Source of the DNA: Celeribacter baekdonensis B30 | GTDB lineage: Bacteria > Pseudomonadota > Alphaproteobacteria > Rhodobacterales > Rhodobacteraceae | Assembly (NCBI RefSeq): GCF_000299875.1 | Contig: NZ_AMRK01000009.1 | Coordinates: 124,001 to 188,000 of the forward strand | Reading direction: 5' to 3' | DNA: 64,000 bases | Shown: positions 1 to 8,175 of the stretch, piece by piece | Layout: the number at the start of each line of letters is the position of its first letter | How positions within the stretch are numbered: the stretch's first letter is position 1 | Program-made: the position numbers and the translations under genes | Notes under the pieces: generated by a model | What the model saw: the letters and a program-made list of their open reading frames with translations, nothing else | Told to the model about the DNA's origin: nothing | Database searches by the model: none

Positions 1-297
1 GCGCACAGTCAAATTTTCACGGCACCGCGCAAAACCAAACTCGAAGTGACGGGGCGCAATATTTTGCATGCTGTGCTGACGGGGTTGCTACCCATTTATG
101 AAGAGCTGGGTGCGCAGAATTGGGATGTCTTGGCGCTTTCGGCCTATCATCGTCAACTGGCTGCAGCTGCCGATATCGACCTGCGCGATGTGGTGGATGA
201 ATACACTGCGCTCCACAGCCTGACTGATTTCGTATCCGGGATGACGGATCGGTATGCTGTTCGGGTCCATGCGATGATTGCCGGGCAAATGGGGTAA
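1..297 (+). CDS. dGTP triphosphohydrolase-like protein, C-terminal part (cut by window start)
   Basis: The reading frame is open from base 1 to a TAA at 295-297, so only about the last 98 residues are present and the start lies outside the window. The tail contains the segment SGMTDRYAV, which closely resembles the GMTDR(F/Y)A motif near the C terminus of bacterial dGTPase/HD phosphohydrolases. These enzymes cleave dNTPs to deoxynucleosides and tripolyphosphate. The preceding residues (IFTAPRKTKLEVTGR) fit the helical tail of that family. The catalytic HD residues would lie upstream and cannot be checked, so activity and exact subfamily are inferred. lepA follows 81 bp downstream on the same strand. 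Confidence 0.6.
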   Translation, partial: AHSQIFTAPRKTKLEVTGRNILHAVLTGLLPIYEELGAQNWDVLALSAYHRQLAAAADIDLRDVVDEYTALHSLTDFVSGMTDRYAVRVHAMIAGQMG

Positions 298-378
298 GGC
301 AGAAGGCCGTTCCCTATTGCCATTCCCCCCATTTCCCCCCATAGAAACAGGCTAATTCTCAACCTGCGCAGGCCTTCC

Positions 379-2178
379 ATGACCGAGCTGAAAAACATCC
401 GTAACTTCTCCATCGTCGCTCATATCGACCACGGGAAATCGACCCTTGCTGACCGGCTGATCCAGTCCACCCACACGGTGGCGGACCGGGATATGAAGGC
501 GCAGATGTTGGACAGTATGGACATCGAACGCGAGCGCGGGATCACGATCAAGGCCAACTCGGTGCGTATCGAATACACCGCCAAAGACGGTGAGCTGTAT
601 ATCCTCAACCTGATCGACACCCCCGGTCACGTCGATTTCGCCTACGAAGTGTCGCGCTCGATGCAGGCCGTTGAGGGGTCTTTGTTGGTCGTGGACGCCA
701 CTCAGGGCGTTGAGGCGCAAACCTTGGCCAACGTGTATCAAGCCATTGATGCGGATCACGAAATCGTCCCGGTGTTGAATAAAATCGACCTGCCGGCCGC
801 CGAGCCGGAACGCGTCTGTGAGCAGATCGAGGATGTGATCGGCATTGACGCCTCTGAGGCGATTGAGATTTCCGCCAAGACCGGCATCGGCATCCCCGAC
901 GTTTTGGAAGCCATCGTCACCCGTCTGCCCGCGCCCAAAGGCACTCGCGATGCGCCGCTCAAAGCGATGCTGGTCGACAGTTGGTATGACAGCTACCTCG
1001 GCGTTGTCGTTCTGATCCGCGTCATCGACGGCGTGATCAAAAAGGGCGACAAGATCAAGATGATGAAAACCGGTGCCGCATATGGCGTCGACAAGCTCTC
1101 GGTGCTCAAACCGCAGATGGTCGATATCGCCGAACTGGGGCCGGGTGAGATCGGTATTTTCACCGCCTCGATCAAACAGGTCCGCGACACCAAGGTCGGC
1201 GACACCATTACGCATGAGAAAAAGCCCTGTGCCACAGCACTTCCGGGCTTTAAACCCTCGATCCCTGTGGTGTTCTGTGGCCTTTTCCCGGTCGATGCCA
1301 ACGACTTTGACGATCTGCGCAATGCCATTGAGAAACTGCAACTCAACGATGCCTCCTTCTCGTCTGAAATGGAAACATCCGCCGCTTTGGGCTTTGGTTT
1401 TCGCTGCGGCTTCTTGGGGCTTTTGCACCTCGAAGTGATCCGCGACCGGCTTGAGCGCGAATATGACATCAACCTGATCACCACCGCGCCTTCGGTGATC
1501 TACAAACTCCACATGCGCGATGGCTCGATCCAAGAGCTGCACAACCCCGCCGACATGCCCGATCTGACCTTCCTCGATCACATCGAAGAGCCGCGCATCA
1601 AGGCGACGATCATGGTGCCGGACGAGTATCTGGGTGATGTGTTGAAACTCTGCCAAGACCGCCGGGGCATCCAGATGGACCTGACCTATGCGGGCTCGCG
1701 CGCCATGGTCGTCTATGACCTGCCGCTCAACGAGGTGGTGTTTGATTTCTACGATCGCCTGAAATCCATCACCAAAGGCTATGCGTCCTTCGACTATCAA
1801 ATGATGGGCTACCGCGAGGATAACCTTGTCAAAATGTCGATCCTTGTGAACGACGAACCGGTGGATGCGCTGTCCACAATGGTCCACCGCGACCGCGCCG
1901 ATGCCCGTGGCCGCGCGATGTGTGAAAAACTCAAAGACCTGATCCCGCGCCACATGTTCAAAATCCCGATCCAAGCGGCCATCGGCGGCAAAGTCATCGC
2001 CCGTGAAACCCTCTCCGCGATGCGCAAAGACGTGACCGCGAAATGTTACGGCGGCGATGCGACCCGGAAGAAGAAACTTCTGGAGAAGCAGAAGGCGGGT
2101 AAGAAGAAGATGCGCCAGTTCGGGAAAGTGGAGATTCCACAGGAAGCGTTTATTAATGCTCTTAAAATGGACGACTAA
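379..2178 (+). CDS. lepA: Elongation factor 4 (LepA), ribosomal back-translocase GTPase
   Basis: The 599-residue product has the usual LepA length and order. An N-terminal GTPase domain carries the P-loop AHIDHGKST (about residues 14-22), the DTPGH switch (about 80) and NKID (about 133). EF-G-like domains follow, and the protein ends in the lysine-rich LepA-specific domain and the family ending LKMDD. LepA binds the ribosome, hydrolyses GTP and influences initiation and elongation under stress. The ATG at 379 gives the standard start [17 protein letters not shown]. The gene stands alone between the dGTPase-like gene and a minus-strand small-gene pair. Its stop codon lies in the loop of a long inverted repeat (separate entry). 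Identification is secure. Confidence 0.98.
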   Translation: MTELKNIRNFSIVAHIDHGKSTLADRLIQSTHTVADRDMKAQMLDSMDIERERGITIKANSVRIEYTAKDGELYILNLIDTPGHVDFAYEVSRSMQAVEGSLLVVDATQGVEAQTLANVYQAIDADHEIVPVLNKIDLPAAEPERVCEQIEDVIGIDASEAIEISAKTGIGIPDVLEAIVTRLPAPKGTRDAPLKAMLVDSWYDSYLGVVVLIRVIDGVIKKGDKIKMMKTGAAYGVDKLSVLKPQMVDIAELGPGEIGIFTASIKQVRDTKVGDTITHEKKPCATALPGFKPSIPVVFCGLFPVDANDFDDLRNAIEKLQLNDASFSSEMETSAALGFGFRCGFLGLLHLEVIRDRLEREYDINLITTAPSVIYKLHMRDGSIQELHNPADMPDLTFLDHIEEPRIKATIMVPDEYLGDVLKLCQDRRGIQMDLTYAGSRAMVVYDLPLNEVVFDFYDRLKSITKGYASFDYQMMGYREDNLVKMSILVNDEPVDALSTMVHRDRADARGRAMCEKLKDLIPRHMFKIPIQAAIGGKVIARETLSAMRKDVTAKCYGGDATRKKKLLEKQKAGKKKMRQFGKVEIPQEAFINALKMDD

Positions 2179-2194
2179 GGTCGTTCATTTTAAG
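2161..2194 (+). repeat. 15-bp inverted repeat with the lepA stop codon in its loop
   Basis: The arms CTTAAAATGGACGAC (2161-2175) and GTCGTTCATTTTAAG (2180-2194) are reverse complements except for one G:T pair, and the loop TAAG contains the TAA stop of lepA. The left arm encodes the conserved family ending LKMDD, so the right arm appears to have been shaped to pair with it. No U-tract follows, so this is not a classical intrinsic terminator. It could be a 3' mRNA-stabilising hairpin, a Rho-related element, or a relic of duplication. Confidence 0.7.
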
Positions 2195-2285
2195 AGGCGG
2201 TGGGTGGCAGTGTATTTTGGAACAAAATGCGCGTACCCACTCCGTGGAGCTTGGGTGATGGGTTTAATTTTGGCGATCGTTTGTA

Positions 2286-2309
2286 AAAAGGCCGCCCGAA
2301 GGCGGCCTT
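2286..2309 (-). terminator. Intrinsic terminator of the small-gene pair
   Basis: A perfect 9-bp stem, AAGGCCGCC and GGCGGCCTT, closes a CGAA loop (UUCG when read on the minus strand). On the minus strand a T-run follows. It lies 3 bp beyond the stop codon of the minus-strand gene ending at 2312. Confidence 0.85.
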
Positions 2310-2311
2310 AA

Positions 2312-2485
2312 TTATTTCTCTTTGCGGACGCCCTTAAACGGTGTCTTGCTGGATGTTTTCACGTCCATGAACTGTCCCGTTTTCGTATCGCGCTTTACGT
2401 AATGCCCCGATGGGGTTTTGGTTTGTGAGCGTCCTTTAACGGCACCATTGCGATGTCCGTCGCCAGAGGGAGGGTTTGTAGCCAT
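2312..2485 (-). CDS. Conserved small basic protein of unknown function (57 aa)
   Basis: The product, beginning MATNPPSGDGHRNGAVKGRS, is small, basic and Gly/Lys-rich with no membrane segment. The ATG at 2485 is chosen because an AAGGAG at 2494-2499 sits 8 nt upstream. The GTG three codons earlier overlaps that ribosome site and is rejected. I recall small proteins with the same DGHR-GAV-RSQ opening and FKGVR ending in many unrelated bacteria, annotated as hypothetical, but I cannot confirm this without a search. It follows the next minus-strand gene by 12 nt and ends at a strong terminator, so the two form an operon. Function is unknown. The basic composition allows nucleic-acid binding, but that is only inference. 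Confidence 0.75.
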   Translation of the reverse strand: MATNPPSGDGHRNGAVKGRSQTKTPSGHYVKRDTKTGQFMDVKTSSKTPFKGVRKEK

Positions 2486-2497
2486 TGTTTCCACTCC

Positions 2498-2704
2498 TTA
2501 TTGCGTGTGGCACGCGGGCGCGCAGGTAGCACAACCATTTGACTGTCTGTAAATGGTCTTTGCCTTAGCAACGGCCCCTGAGCAAGTTGTGTGGTGGCCA
2601 AGGTCTGTTGTCGATGAAGTCAGAGCCAACCAGCGACAGCCTTCTTGATGAACTTCATGATCACCATTTGCCTGTGCGTGGTTGTTTACTTTGAAATTGG
2701 GCAA
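2498..2704 (-). CDS. Conserved small Cys/His-rich protein of unknown function (68 aa)
   Basis: A TTG start is supported by a strong GGAGGG at 2712-2717, 7 nt upstream. The product opens with NNHAQANGDHEVHQEGC and ends QSNGCATCAPACHTQ, with five cysteines and six histidines spread over 68 residues. This suggests a metal-binding or disulfide-bonded mini-domain. I recall similar short proteins (GDHEVH near the start, SNGC-TC--CH at the end) annotated as hypothetical in diverse bacteria, and this should be checked. It lies 12 nt upstream of the 57-aa gene in the same operon. The flanks are AT-richer than the surrounding core genes, which is compatible with acquisition by transfer. Confidence 0.75.
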   Translation of the reverse strand: MPNFKVNNHAQANGDHEVHQEGCRWLALTSSTTDLGHHTTCSGAVAKAKTIYRQSNGCATCAPACHTQ

Positions 2705-2741
2705 GTTTCAGCCCTCCGATTAGCAAAATGCGAAAGGCCGC

Positions 2742-2957
2742 TTGACAAATTCCACCGAACTGATTCAGATCGGATTATCAGAGAACTTCCACCGCAGCCT
2801 TTCAGACAGGTGGCGGATTGAGCTTCTAAGGCGCCGTCTTGGTTTGCAGACCGAGGCGGCGCAACTTATAAACCCAAATGACAAATGGAGGATGCTGTAC
2901 AAGTTATTGTGCGTCAATAGAGAAAAGGCACAACGGGAGAAAAAATCCTCAACCTAG
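2742..2957 (+). CDS. Possible small protein of unknown function (71 aa), weak support
   Basis: The frame opens at a TTG and encodes a charged, Arg/Lys-rich product with no family I recognise. There is no convincing ribosome site, and the start TTGACA could equally be a promoter -35 element. It is divergent from the small-gene pair and lies in the AT-richer patch. I list it only because nothing else explains 2742-2957; it may be non-coding. Confidence 0.22.
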   Translation: MTNSTELIQIGLSENFHRSLSDRWRIELLRRRLGLQTEAAQLINPNDKWRMLYKLLCVNREKAQREKKSST

Positions 2958-3062
2958 TGTGCAGCGCTTACTTTTTACTACCTTATTTGGTGTGCTGTCA
3001 ACGCGTTTTTGCGTTTTTCGCAACTTTATCTTATTCAAGTCTTTGACTTTACTAGGGACACT

Positions 3063-3079
3063 ACTGATTTGTAATCAGT
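3063..3079 (+). other. tRNA-like anticodon arm, possible attachment-site remnant
   Basis: The stem ACTGA pairs with TCAGT around the 7-nt loop TTTGTAA. This is a perfect anticodon arm for tRNA-Thr (anticodon TGT, with T at position 33 and A at 37). No acceptor, D or T arms are present around it. Integrases of phages and islands often recombine at the anticodon arm of tRNA genes, so this may be the leftover end of an attachment site. A chance hairpin is possible. Confidence 0.3.
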
Positions 3080-3132
3080 TGATTATCCTGCAATAATCTT
3101 CATTTATCCGGCTCCTGCAGTGCTGTGAGAAC

Positions 3133-3159
3133 AAAAAAACGCCCACCAAACGGCGGGCG
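3133..3159 (-). terminator. Intrinsic terminator downstream of the entericidin gene
   Basis: On the minus strand CGCCCGCC, a GTTT loop and GGTGGGCG form an 8-bp stem with one wobble pair, followed directly by seven T. It sits 26 bp past the stop codon of the entericidin gene. Confidence 0.9.
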
Positions 3160-3185
3160 CTGTCTCACTCATCTCCTGTCAGAGA

Positions 3186-3323
3186 TCACATCCCCGACTG
3201 CACCTCACGGCTTTCTTGCGCAATCGCATTGCCGGCTTTGGACAGGTCTTGACCGGCGCCTTCGATGGTTTCGCAGGCGGCGAGGGCCAAAAGGCACAAT
3301 CCGATCATGAGGGTGCGTGTCAT
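3186..3323 (-). CDS. ecnB: Entericidin EcnA/B-family lipoprotein (45 aa)
   Basis: This very short gene encodes MTRTLMIGLCLLALAAC followed by ETIEGAGQDLSKAGNAIA. It has a lipoprotein signal peptide with lipobox LAAC (Cys17), then the entericidin signature in which Glu-Thr, Gly, Gly-Asp/Gln and Gly are spaced along one helix. Entericidins are small cell-envelope lipoproteins; the E. coli EcnA/EcnB pair was described as an antidote and toxin pair controlling lysis. Here only one member is present, which is common in alphaproteobacteria and suggests an envelope-stress role rather than toxin-antitoxin. A GGAG lies 6 nt before the ATG, and a strong terminator follows. Confidence 0.9.
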   Translation of the reverse strand: MTRTLMIGLCLLALAACETIEGAGQDLSKAGNAIAQESREVQSGM

Positions 3324-3490
3324 GGGTCACTCCATTTAAATGTCAGGTCCCACATATCTAGGGCGATGCAGAGGGATGTCGAACCGATGCGCAAACTCCC
3401 GCGCAGGGGGGCGTTTGTCTCAGATCAAAGCAGTATTGCAAAAATGCCTTATTTTCCAACATGCGCGATCGACTTTAAGGGAGAGACCCC

Positions 3491-3676
3491 ATGACCCGCC
3501 TTGCTGGCATCCTGTTTTCGCTGATTTCCACAACCTTGATGGGCGTCGCCATTGTCGTGGCTTTGACCATTGGCAAGGACACGTTGCAACCGATCCTGAT
3601 CGCCGCAGCCATCGGGTTTGTTGTCGCGATTCCAGTGACTTGGATCATTTCGAAAAAACTCACCGAAGAGTTTTGA
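3491..3676 (+). CDS. Small two-helix inner-membrane protein (often labelled CTP synthetase in Rhodobacterales)
   Basis: The 61-residue product consists almost entirely of two hydrophobic helices (about residues 4-26 and 33-54) and a short charged tail, KKLTEEF. Short proteins of this kind in Rhodobacterales carry the label CTP synthetase, which cannot be right: there is no room for the synthetase or amidotransferase domains of PyrG. GGGAGA precedes the ATG by about 6 nt. It lies alone, convergent with the hydrolase gene that ends 21 bp away. Function is unknown; an inner-membrane location is predicted. Confidence 0.8.
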   Translation: MTRLAGILFSLISTTLMGVAIVVALTIGKDTLQPILIAAAIGFVVAIPVTWIISKKLTEEF

Positions 3677-3697
3677 CCACAGAGTTCTGATCCGCGA

Positions 3698-4477
3698 TCA
3701 ACGCGCGTCGATGGCCTCCATCCACGCCCGCAGTGCCGCCTCAAATTCGCGCGGTTTCTCGGCATGAAGCCAATGGCCCGTGCCGGGAATGGAGGCGAAT
3801 TTTGCGTGCGGGAACAGGGCTTTGGTGGCATCCCTGTGGTCGCGAGAGACATAGGTGCTTTCGCCACCGGAGAGGAAGAACGCAGGGCCATCATAGGTGC
3901 CGGACAGCTCGGGAAACCCGACGATCTTACCCATTTCGGCCTCAAGAACATCCAGATTCAAAAGCCATTTTTTCTCTTTGACGACAAGGCTTTGTAGCAA
4001 AAACGCGCGCACGCCAGCGTCCAAAATATCATGCGCCAACATCCGGTCCGCGTCGGATCGTTTCTCAACCTTTGAGAGGTCCAGCCCGCGCATCGCATGG
4101 ATCAAAGGCGTGTTGTCATGGCTGTAAGAGACGGGTGAAATATCCGCGACCGTCAAGGATTTGAGCAGCTCAGGCCGGGTCAGCGCCAGCACCATCGCCG
4201 CTTTGCCGCCCATCGAATGCCCCATGACATGACAGGGGCCATAGGCATCGATATGCGCCTCCAGGACCTCGGCCAGATCGGCGGCCATATCCGGGTAGCT
4301 TTGCGATGCAAATCGCGGGCTGTCGCCGTGGTTGCGCATGTCGACGGAGAGGATAAGTCGTTGATCGGAAAGACGTTTTGAGATGACGCTCCAGTTGCGG
4401 GCGGACCCGAACAAGCCGTGGACGATCAAAAGGGGCGGGCGGTCCGTTGAGGAGCCGGTGAGAACGGTGTTGAGCAT
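3698..4477 (-). CDS. Alpha/beta-hydrolase, YbfF-type esterase
   Basis: The 259-residue product fits single-domain alpha/beta-hydrolases. It has the oxyanion-hole segment VHGLFGSARNW near residues 19-29, the nucleophile elbow GHSMG (about residues 95-99), an Asp in the DMRNHGDS strand and a late catalytic His in GTGHWLHAEKP. DMRNHGxS and GLFGSARNW are hallmarks of the YbfF/abhydrolase-11 branch, which cleaves short acyl esters or thioesters. No signal peptide is present, so it should be cytoplasmic. It is transcribed divergently from the adjacent small membrane-anchored protein. The natural substrate cannot be read from the sequence. Confidence 0.9.
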   Translation of the reverse strand: MLNTVLTGSSTDRPPLLIVHGLFGSARNWSVISKRLSDQRLILSVDMRNHGDSPRFASQSYPDMAADLAEVLEAHIDAYGPCHVMGHSMGGKAAMVLALTRPELLKSLTVADISPVSYSHDNTPLIHAMRGLDLSKVEKRSDADRMLAHDILDAGVRAFLLQSLVVKEKKWLLNLDVLEAEMGKIVGFPELSGTYDGPAFFLSGGESTYVSRDHRDATKALFPHAKFASIPGTGHWLHAEKPREFEAALRAWMEAIDAR

Positions 4478-4529
4478 GCCCCACAGATAGCGGCTTGGCG
4501 GTCCCTGTCAAACCCCTTAAAACGACGAT

Positions 4530-4901
4530 ATGACCATATCCATTGCCCAACGCGCCGAAGAATTGAGCACGCTTTTGCGTGACCGTATGGGTGTGCATCT
4601 GGGCGATGGCTTTGCGGCCAAGTTCACGAAAGCGGGGCGGCGTTTGCCGCGCTGGGCGCGGCGCAAGGGCGAGGTGATCCTTGAGGCTATGGCCTTGGAA
4701 ACCCATCCGAAATTGGCGCAACAGATCAACCACGCCAAGGTGAACCGGGCCTTTAAGGAGCTGCGCTATTTCCTCAGGCGGCAAGACCCGAAAGCCCGCG
4801 CCAAAAACCGCATCCTCGATTGGATCACCACGGTGGCCTTTATCCTCTTTGTCACGGGCGGATTGATCCTTGGCGTTATGATGTGGCGCGGTCTGATTTA
4901 G
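4530..4901 (+). CDS. Conserved hypothetical protein with C-terminal membrane anchor (123 aa)
   Basis: The first 90 residues are soluble, helical and strongly basic (RRLPRWARRKGE, LRRQDPKARAK). A single transmembrane helix follows at about residues 98-119, ending the protein. This is a tail-anchored layout with the basic part probably cytoplasmic. I do not recognise a named domain. The 3' end overlaps the convergent DUF817 gene by 26 bp. The start ATG lies 52 bp from the divergent esterase gene, so both could be driven from one short intergenic region. Confidence 0.7.
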   Translation: MTISIAQRAEELSTLLRDRMGVHLGDGFAAKFTKAGRRLPRWARRKGEVILEAMALETHPKLAQQINHAKVNRAFKELRYFLRRQDPKARAKNRILDWITTVAFILFVTGGLILGVMMWRGLI

Positions 4902-5748
4902 GGGCTGATTTAGGGTCTGGTCTAAACGGCACGGGCGAAAGCGCGTCACGTTGGACCAAGGTGACAGTGACAAAGCTCACATAGAGCAGTAGATACCACG
5001 ACCCCATTTTCGAAACATGCACGATCTCACCAGGCGCTTGGCCGGAGTAGAGCCAGATTTTCGTGGCGGTTCCGACGTTTTCCGCGACCCAAAGGAAGAA
5101 TGCGGACAATATTCCGGCGAGAGGCATCGGCATCCAGTACCAGCCGCCCATGCGATACCACACGCGGGTGCGGGCATAGAGCAGCAGGGAGGCCATGAAG
5201 AGGCCGAGGCGGATGTCCGGCCCAAAGTGATGTGTAAAGAAATTCAGATAGATGGCTCCGGCAAACAGCAGAGAGGCCCAATAGGGCGGGTAGGGCGCGA
5301 ACCGCATGTCAAAGAGGCGAATGGCGCGGGCCATGAAGCTACCAACGGAGGCATACATAAAGCCGGAAAATAGGGGCACACCACCGATTTTGATCAGCCC
5401 GGCACCGGGGTAATCCCAACTGCCCATATGGAGTTTGAAAATTTCCATAATCGTGCCGGTGAGGTGAAACAGCAGGATGACCTTGGCCTCGCCCACGGTC
5501 TCCAGCCGAAACACCAAAAACAGGATTTGCAGGCTCAAAGCGTAGGCCAAAAGCGCGTCATAGCGGGCGATGGGCCAGTCGTCTTGCCAGAGCTTATGGG
5601 TGAGCATCATTGCGATCAAAAGCAGCCCGCCAAACAGCGCGGCCCAGCCCATTTTGACCACGAACATGATGAGTTCGCTCACGCCATGCGGCAAGCGGGC
5701 GCGCAGCCAATCGCCTAAGGCGCGTTCTTTTGGGGTCGGTTGGGCCAT
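4876..5748 (-). CDS. DUF817 family integral membrane protein
   Basis: The 290-residue product has about eight hydrophobic segments and the conserved polar motifs of DUF817: LVFRLETVGEAKVILLFHLTGTIMEIFK and, in the middle, GSWDYPG and GVPLFSGFMYASVGSF. The family is found in many proteobacteria and has no established function. Its mix of buried Glu, His and Lys residues suggests transport or membrane enzymology rather than a structural role, but this is inference. The start at 5748 lies 70 bp from the glyA stop, with a hairpin between. The 3' end runs 26 bp into the convergent neighbour. Confidence 0.85.
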   Translation of the reverse strand: MAQPTPKERALGDWLRARLPHGVSELIMFVVKMGWAALFGGLLLIAMMLTHKLWQDDWPIARYDALLAYALSLQILFLVFRLETVGEAKVILLFHLTGTIMEIFKLHMGSWDYPGAGLIKIGGVPLFSGFMYASVGSFMARAIRLFDMRFAPYPPYWASLLFAGAIYLNFFTHHFGPDIRLGLFMASLLLYARTRVWYRMGGWYWMPMPLAGILSAFFLWVAENVGTATKIWLYSGQAPGEIVHVSKMGSWYLLLYVSFVTVTLVQRDALSPVPFRPDPKSAPKSDRATS

Positions 5749-5772
5749 GTTCAGTTACTCATACATAAACAG

Positions 5773-5796
5773 AAAGGGGCCCGGCGGGGCCCCTTT
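5773..5796 (-). terminator. Terminator-like hairpin after glyA
   Basis: AAAGGGGCCC and GGGCCCCTTT form a perfect 10-bp stem with a 4-nt loop, 22 bp past the glyA stop. The stem ends in TTT but lacks a longer T-run, so efficiency is uncertain. Confidence 0.75.
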
Positions 5797-5817
5797 GACA
5801 TCATACTCCAAACGCTC

Positions 5818-7113
5818 TTACAGGTTCGGATAGAGCGGGAATTTTTCGCACAGCGCTTCCACCTTGGCTTTCACCTCGGCTTCGACCTCGGCATTGCCCT
5901 CTTCGCCATTGGTGGCCAGACCATCGACCACTTCGACGATCCAATCGGCAATCTGGCGGAATTCGGCTTCGCCAAACCCGCGTGTGGTGCCTGCAGGCGT
6001 CCCAAGACGTACACCAGAGGTGATCATCGGCGGTTCCGGGTCAAACGGGATACCGTTTTTGTTACAGGTGATGTGGGCACGCTCCAAAGCGGCCTCGGTG
6101 ATTTTGCCGTTCACGCCTTTGGGGCGCAGATCGACCAGCAACACATGGGTGTCGGTGCCGCCGGTGACGATATCAAGGCCGCCTTTCATCAACTGATCGG
6201 CCAGCGCCTGGGCATTCACGATCACTTGTTTGGCGTATTCTTTGAACTCGGGACGCAGCGCCTCGCCAAAGGCCACGGCTTTCGCCGCGATCACATGCAT
6301 CAAGGGGCCGCCTTGGATGCCGGGGAAGATCGCGGAGTTTACCTTTTTGGCGATTTCGACATCGTTGGTCAGGATCATGCCGCCGCGCGGACCGCGCAGG
6401 GTTTTGTGGGTCGTGGTGGTCGCCACATCGGCATAGGGGAAGGGCGAGGGGTGCTGACCACCCGCCACGAGACCGGCAAAGTGCGCCATATCGACCATCA
6501 GATAGGCCCCGACAGAATCAGCGATCTCGCGCATTTTCTTGAAATCCACCTGACGCGGAATGGCGGAGCCGCCAGCGATGATCATCTTGGGTTTGTGTTC
6601 TGTAGCGAGTTCTTGCACCTGATCATAGTCGATGCGCTGGTCCTGTTTGCGGACCCCGTATTGGATGGCGTTGAACCATTTGCCGGACTGGTTCGGCTTG
6701 GCACCATGGGTCAGGTGACCACCAGCATCCAAGGACATGCCAAGGATGGTGTCGCCGGGCTCAAGCAGTGCTGTGAACACGCCTTGGTTGGCCTGCGAGC
6801 CGGAATTTGGCTGTACGTTCACATACTTAACGTCAAACAACTGTTTCGCGCGATCCCGCGCAAGGTTCTCGGCGATGTCCACATATTGGCACCCGCCATA
6901 GTAGCGACGGCCCGGATAGCCTTCGGCATATTTATTGGTCAGGACCGAGCCTTGGGCCTCCATCACCGCAGCGGAGACGATGTTTTCAGAGGCGATCAAT
7001 TCGATCTCATGGCGCTGACGGCCAAGCTCTTGGGTGATCGAACCGAACAGTTCGGGGTCACGTGTGGACAGGGGTTCGGTAAAGAAACCGGAATCGCGGA
7101 CATTGGACGTCAT
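5818..7113 (-). CDS. glyA: Serine hydroxymethyltransferase
   Basis: This PLP enzyme interconverts serine plus tetrahydrofolate with glycine plus 5,10-methylene-THF, and so supplies one-carbon units. The product has the family features in order: [41 protein letters not shown] and the PLP-lysine motif [14 protein letters not shown] (Lys about 237), ending in the C-terminal domain. The ATG at 7113 is preferred over the one at 7119, because AAGGAG is only 1 nt from the first but 7 nt from the second. That gives 431 residues, the usual length. It is monocistronic, with a hairpin downstream. The 289 bp up to nadK must hold its promoter; I see no riboswitch there. Confidence 0.98.
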   Translation of the reverse strand: MTSNVRDSGFFTEPLSTRDPELFGSITQELGRQRHEIELIASENIVSAAVMEAQGSVLTNKYAEGYPGRRYYGGCQYVDIAENLARDRAKQLFDVKYVNVQPNSGSQANQGVFTALLEPGDTILGMSLDAGGHLTHGAKPNQSGKWFNAIQYGVRKQDQRIDYDQVQELATEHKPKMIIAGGSAIPRQVDFKKMREIADSVGAYLMVDMAHFAGLVAGGQHPSPFPYADVATTTTHKTLRGPRGGMILTNDVEIAKKVNSAIFPGIQGGPLMHVIAAKAVAFGEALRPEFKEYAKQVIVNAQALADQLMKGGLDIVTGGTDTHVLLVDLRPKGVNGKITEAALERAHITCNKNGIPFDPEPPMITSGVRLGTPAGTTRGFGEAEFRQIADWIVEVVDGLATNGEEGNAEVEAEVKAKVEALCEKFPLYPNL

Positions 7114-7402
7114 GCACATGCTCCTTGGCAGCGTGGGAGTGTCGCGGGTTTATTAGCCATTCTGTTACATTTGGAAAACCCTCATCCGTTGCATAATGAT
7201 GATGAAATGAGCGATCTGGGCGATGAGAAAGCGCAGGGGTTTCCGATCCGCGCCACGCGTCTCGGGATCAGGACGTTTGGTCGCGTGCGGTCTGGCGGGA
7301 GATGTCGTGCGAAAAAGCGTGAATTCCGCCTAAGGCTTTGGTAACCAAGGGCACGGGCCGCACCGGTTCGCCCTCTTCGTCAGACAAAAAGAAGTCCCAC
7401 AG

Positions 7403-8161
7403 ATGGTCAAAATTGCCTTTGCGGCCAGCGATGCCCAAATCGCGCAGCGTGCTCTTGAGCGGTTGCAGGCGCGCTATGCCTCCGTTCCTCTGGAGGAGGC
7501 GGATGTGATCGTGGCGCTTGGCGGTGATGGGTTCATGCTTCAGACGCTGCATGGGACCATGCATCTCGACACGCCGGTCTACGGCATGAATTGCGGCACG
7601 GTCGGATTTTTGATGAACGAGTTCCAGGATGACAATTTGGTCGAACGTTTGCTGGCGGCCGAGGAAGAGGTGATCAACCCGCTCTCGATGGTGGCCGCAG
7701 ATGCCGATGGGGTGGAACATACCGCACTTGCGATCAACGAGGTCTCTTTGTTGCGCGCCGGACCGCAGGCGGCCAAGTTGCGGGTGTCCATCGACGGTAA
7801 GGTGCGGATGGATGAGCTGGTCTGTGACGGTGTCCTTGTCTCGACGCCTGCCGGGTCGACCGCCTATAACTATTCCGCACGCGGGCCGATATTGCCGATT
7901 GGATCGGATGTTTTGGCACTGACCGCGATGGCGGCATTTCGCCCCCGTCGGTGGCGCGGAGCCTTGTTGCCCAAAAGCGCAAAGGTCCGCTTTGACGTGT
8001 TGGAGCCGCAAAAACGTCCGGTTATGGCCGATGCCGACAGCCGCCATTCCGCCAATGTGGTCTGGGTCGAAATTGCCTCTGAACCAAATGTGCGCCACCG
8101 GATTCAGTTTGATCCGGGGCACGGGTTGGAAGAGCGGCTTTTGCGCGAACAATTCGTGTAA
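7403..8161 (+). CDS. nadK: NAD kinase
   Basis: The product phosphorylates NAD to NADP. The 252-residue protein is compact, as usual in alphaproteobacteria. It has the GGDG motif at about residues 40-43, [13 protein letters not shown], the NEV motif in [11 protein letters not shown], and the nucleotide-binding [18 protein letters not shown]. The ATG at 7403 has only a weak ribosome site, but no better in-frame start lies between it and the preceding stop. It is divergent from glyA and convergent with the response-regulator gene 14 bp downstream. Confidence 0.96.
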   Translation: MVKIAFAASDAQIAQRALERLQARYASVPLEEADVIVALGGDGFMLQTLHGTMHLDTPVYGMNCGTVGFLMNEFQDDNLVERLLAAEEEVINPLSMVAADADGVEHTALAINEVSLLRAGPQAAKLRVSIDGKVRMDELVCDGVLVSTPAGSTAYNYSARGPILPIGSDVLALTAMAAFRPRRWRGALLPKSAKVRFDVLEPQKRPVMADADSRHSANVVWVEIASEPNVRHRIQFDPGHGLEERLLREQFV

Positions 8162-8175
8162 ATGCGGCGCGCATT

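Noticed and set aside
352-1974. 540-codon open frame on the minus strand opposite lepA
   Set aside because: It lies wholly inside lepA, is His/Asp/Gly-rich in the way GC-rich antisense frames are, and has no ribosome site or family match.
2312-2704. The small-gene pair as a toxin-antitoxin module
   Set aside because: Neither product resembles a known toxin or antitoxin, and the Cys/His protein has no nuclease or gyrase-poison motif.
2742-2775. TTGACA at 2742 as a promoter -35 element
   Set aside because: No convincing -10 hexamer at 16-18 bp, so I could not support a promoter; the ORF starting there is listed only at low confidence.
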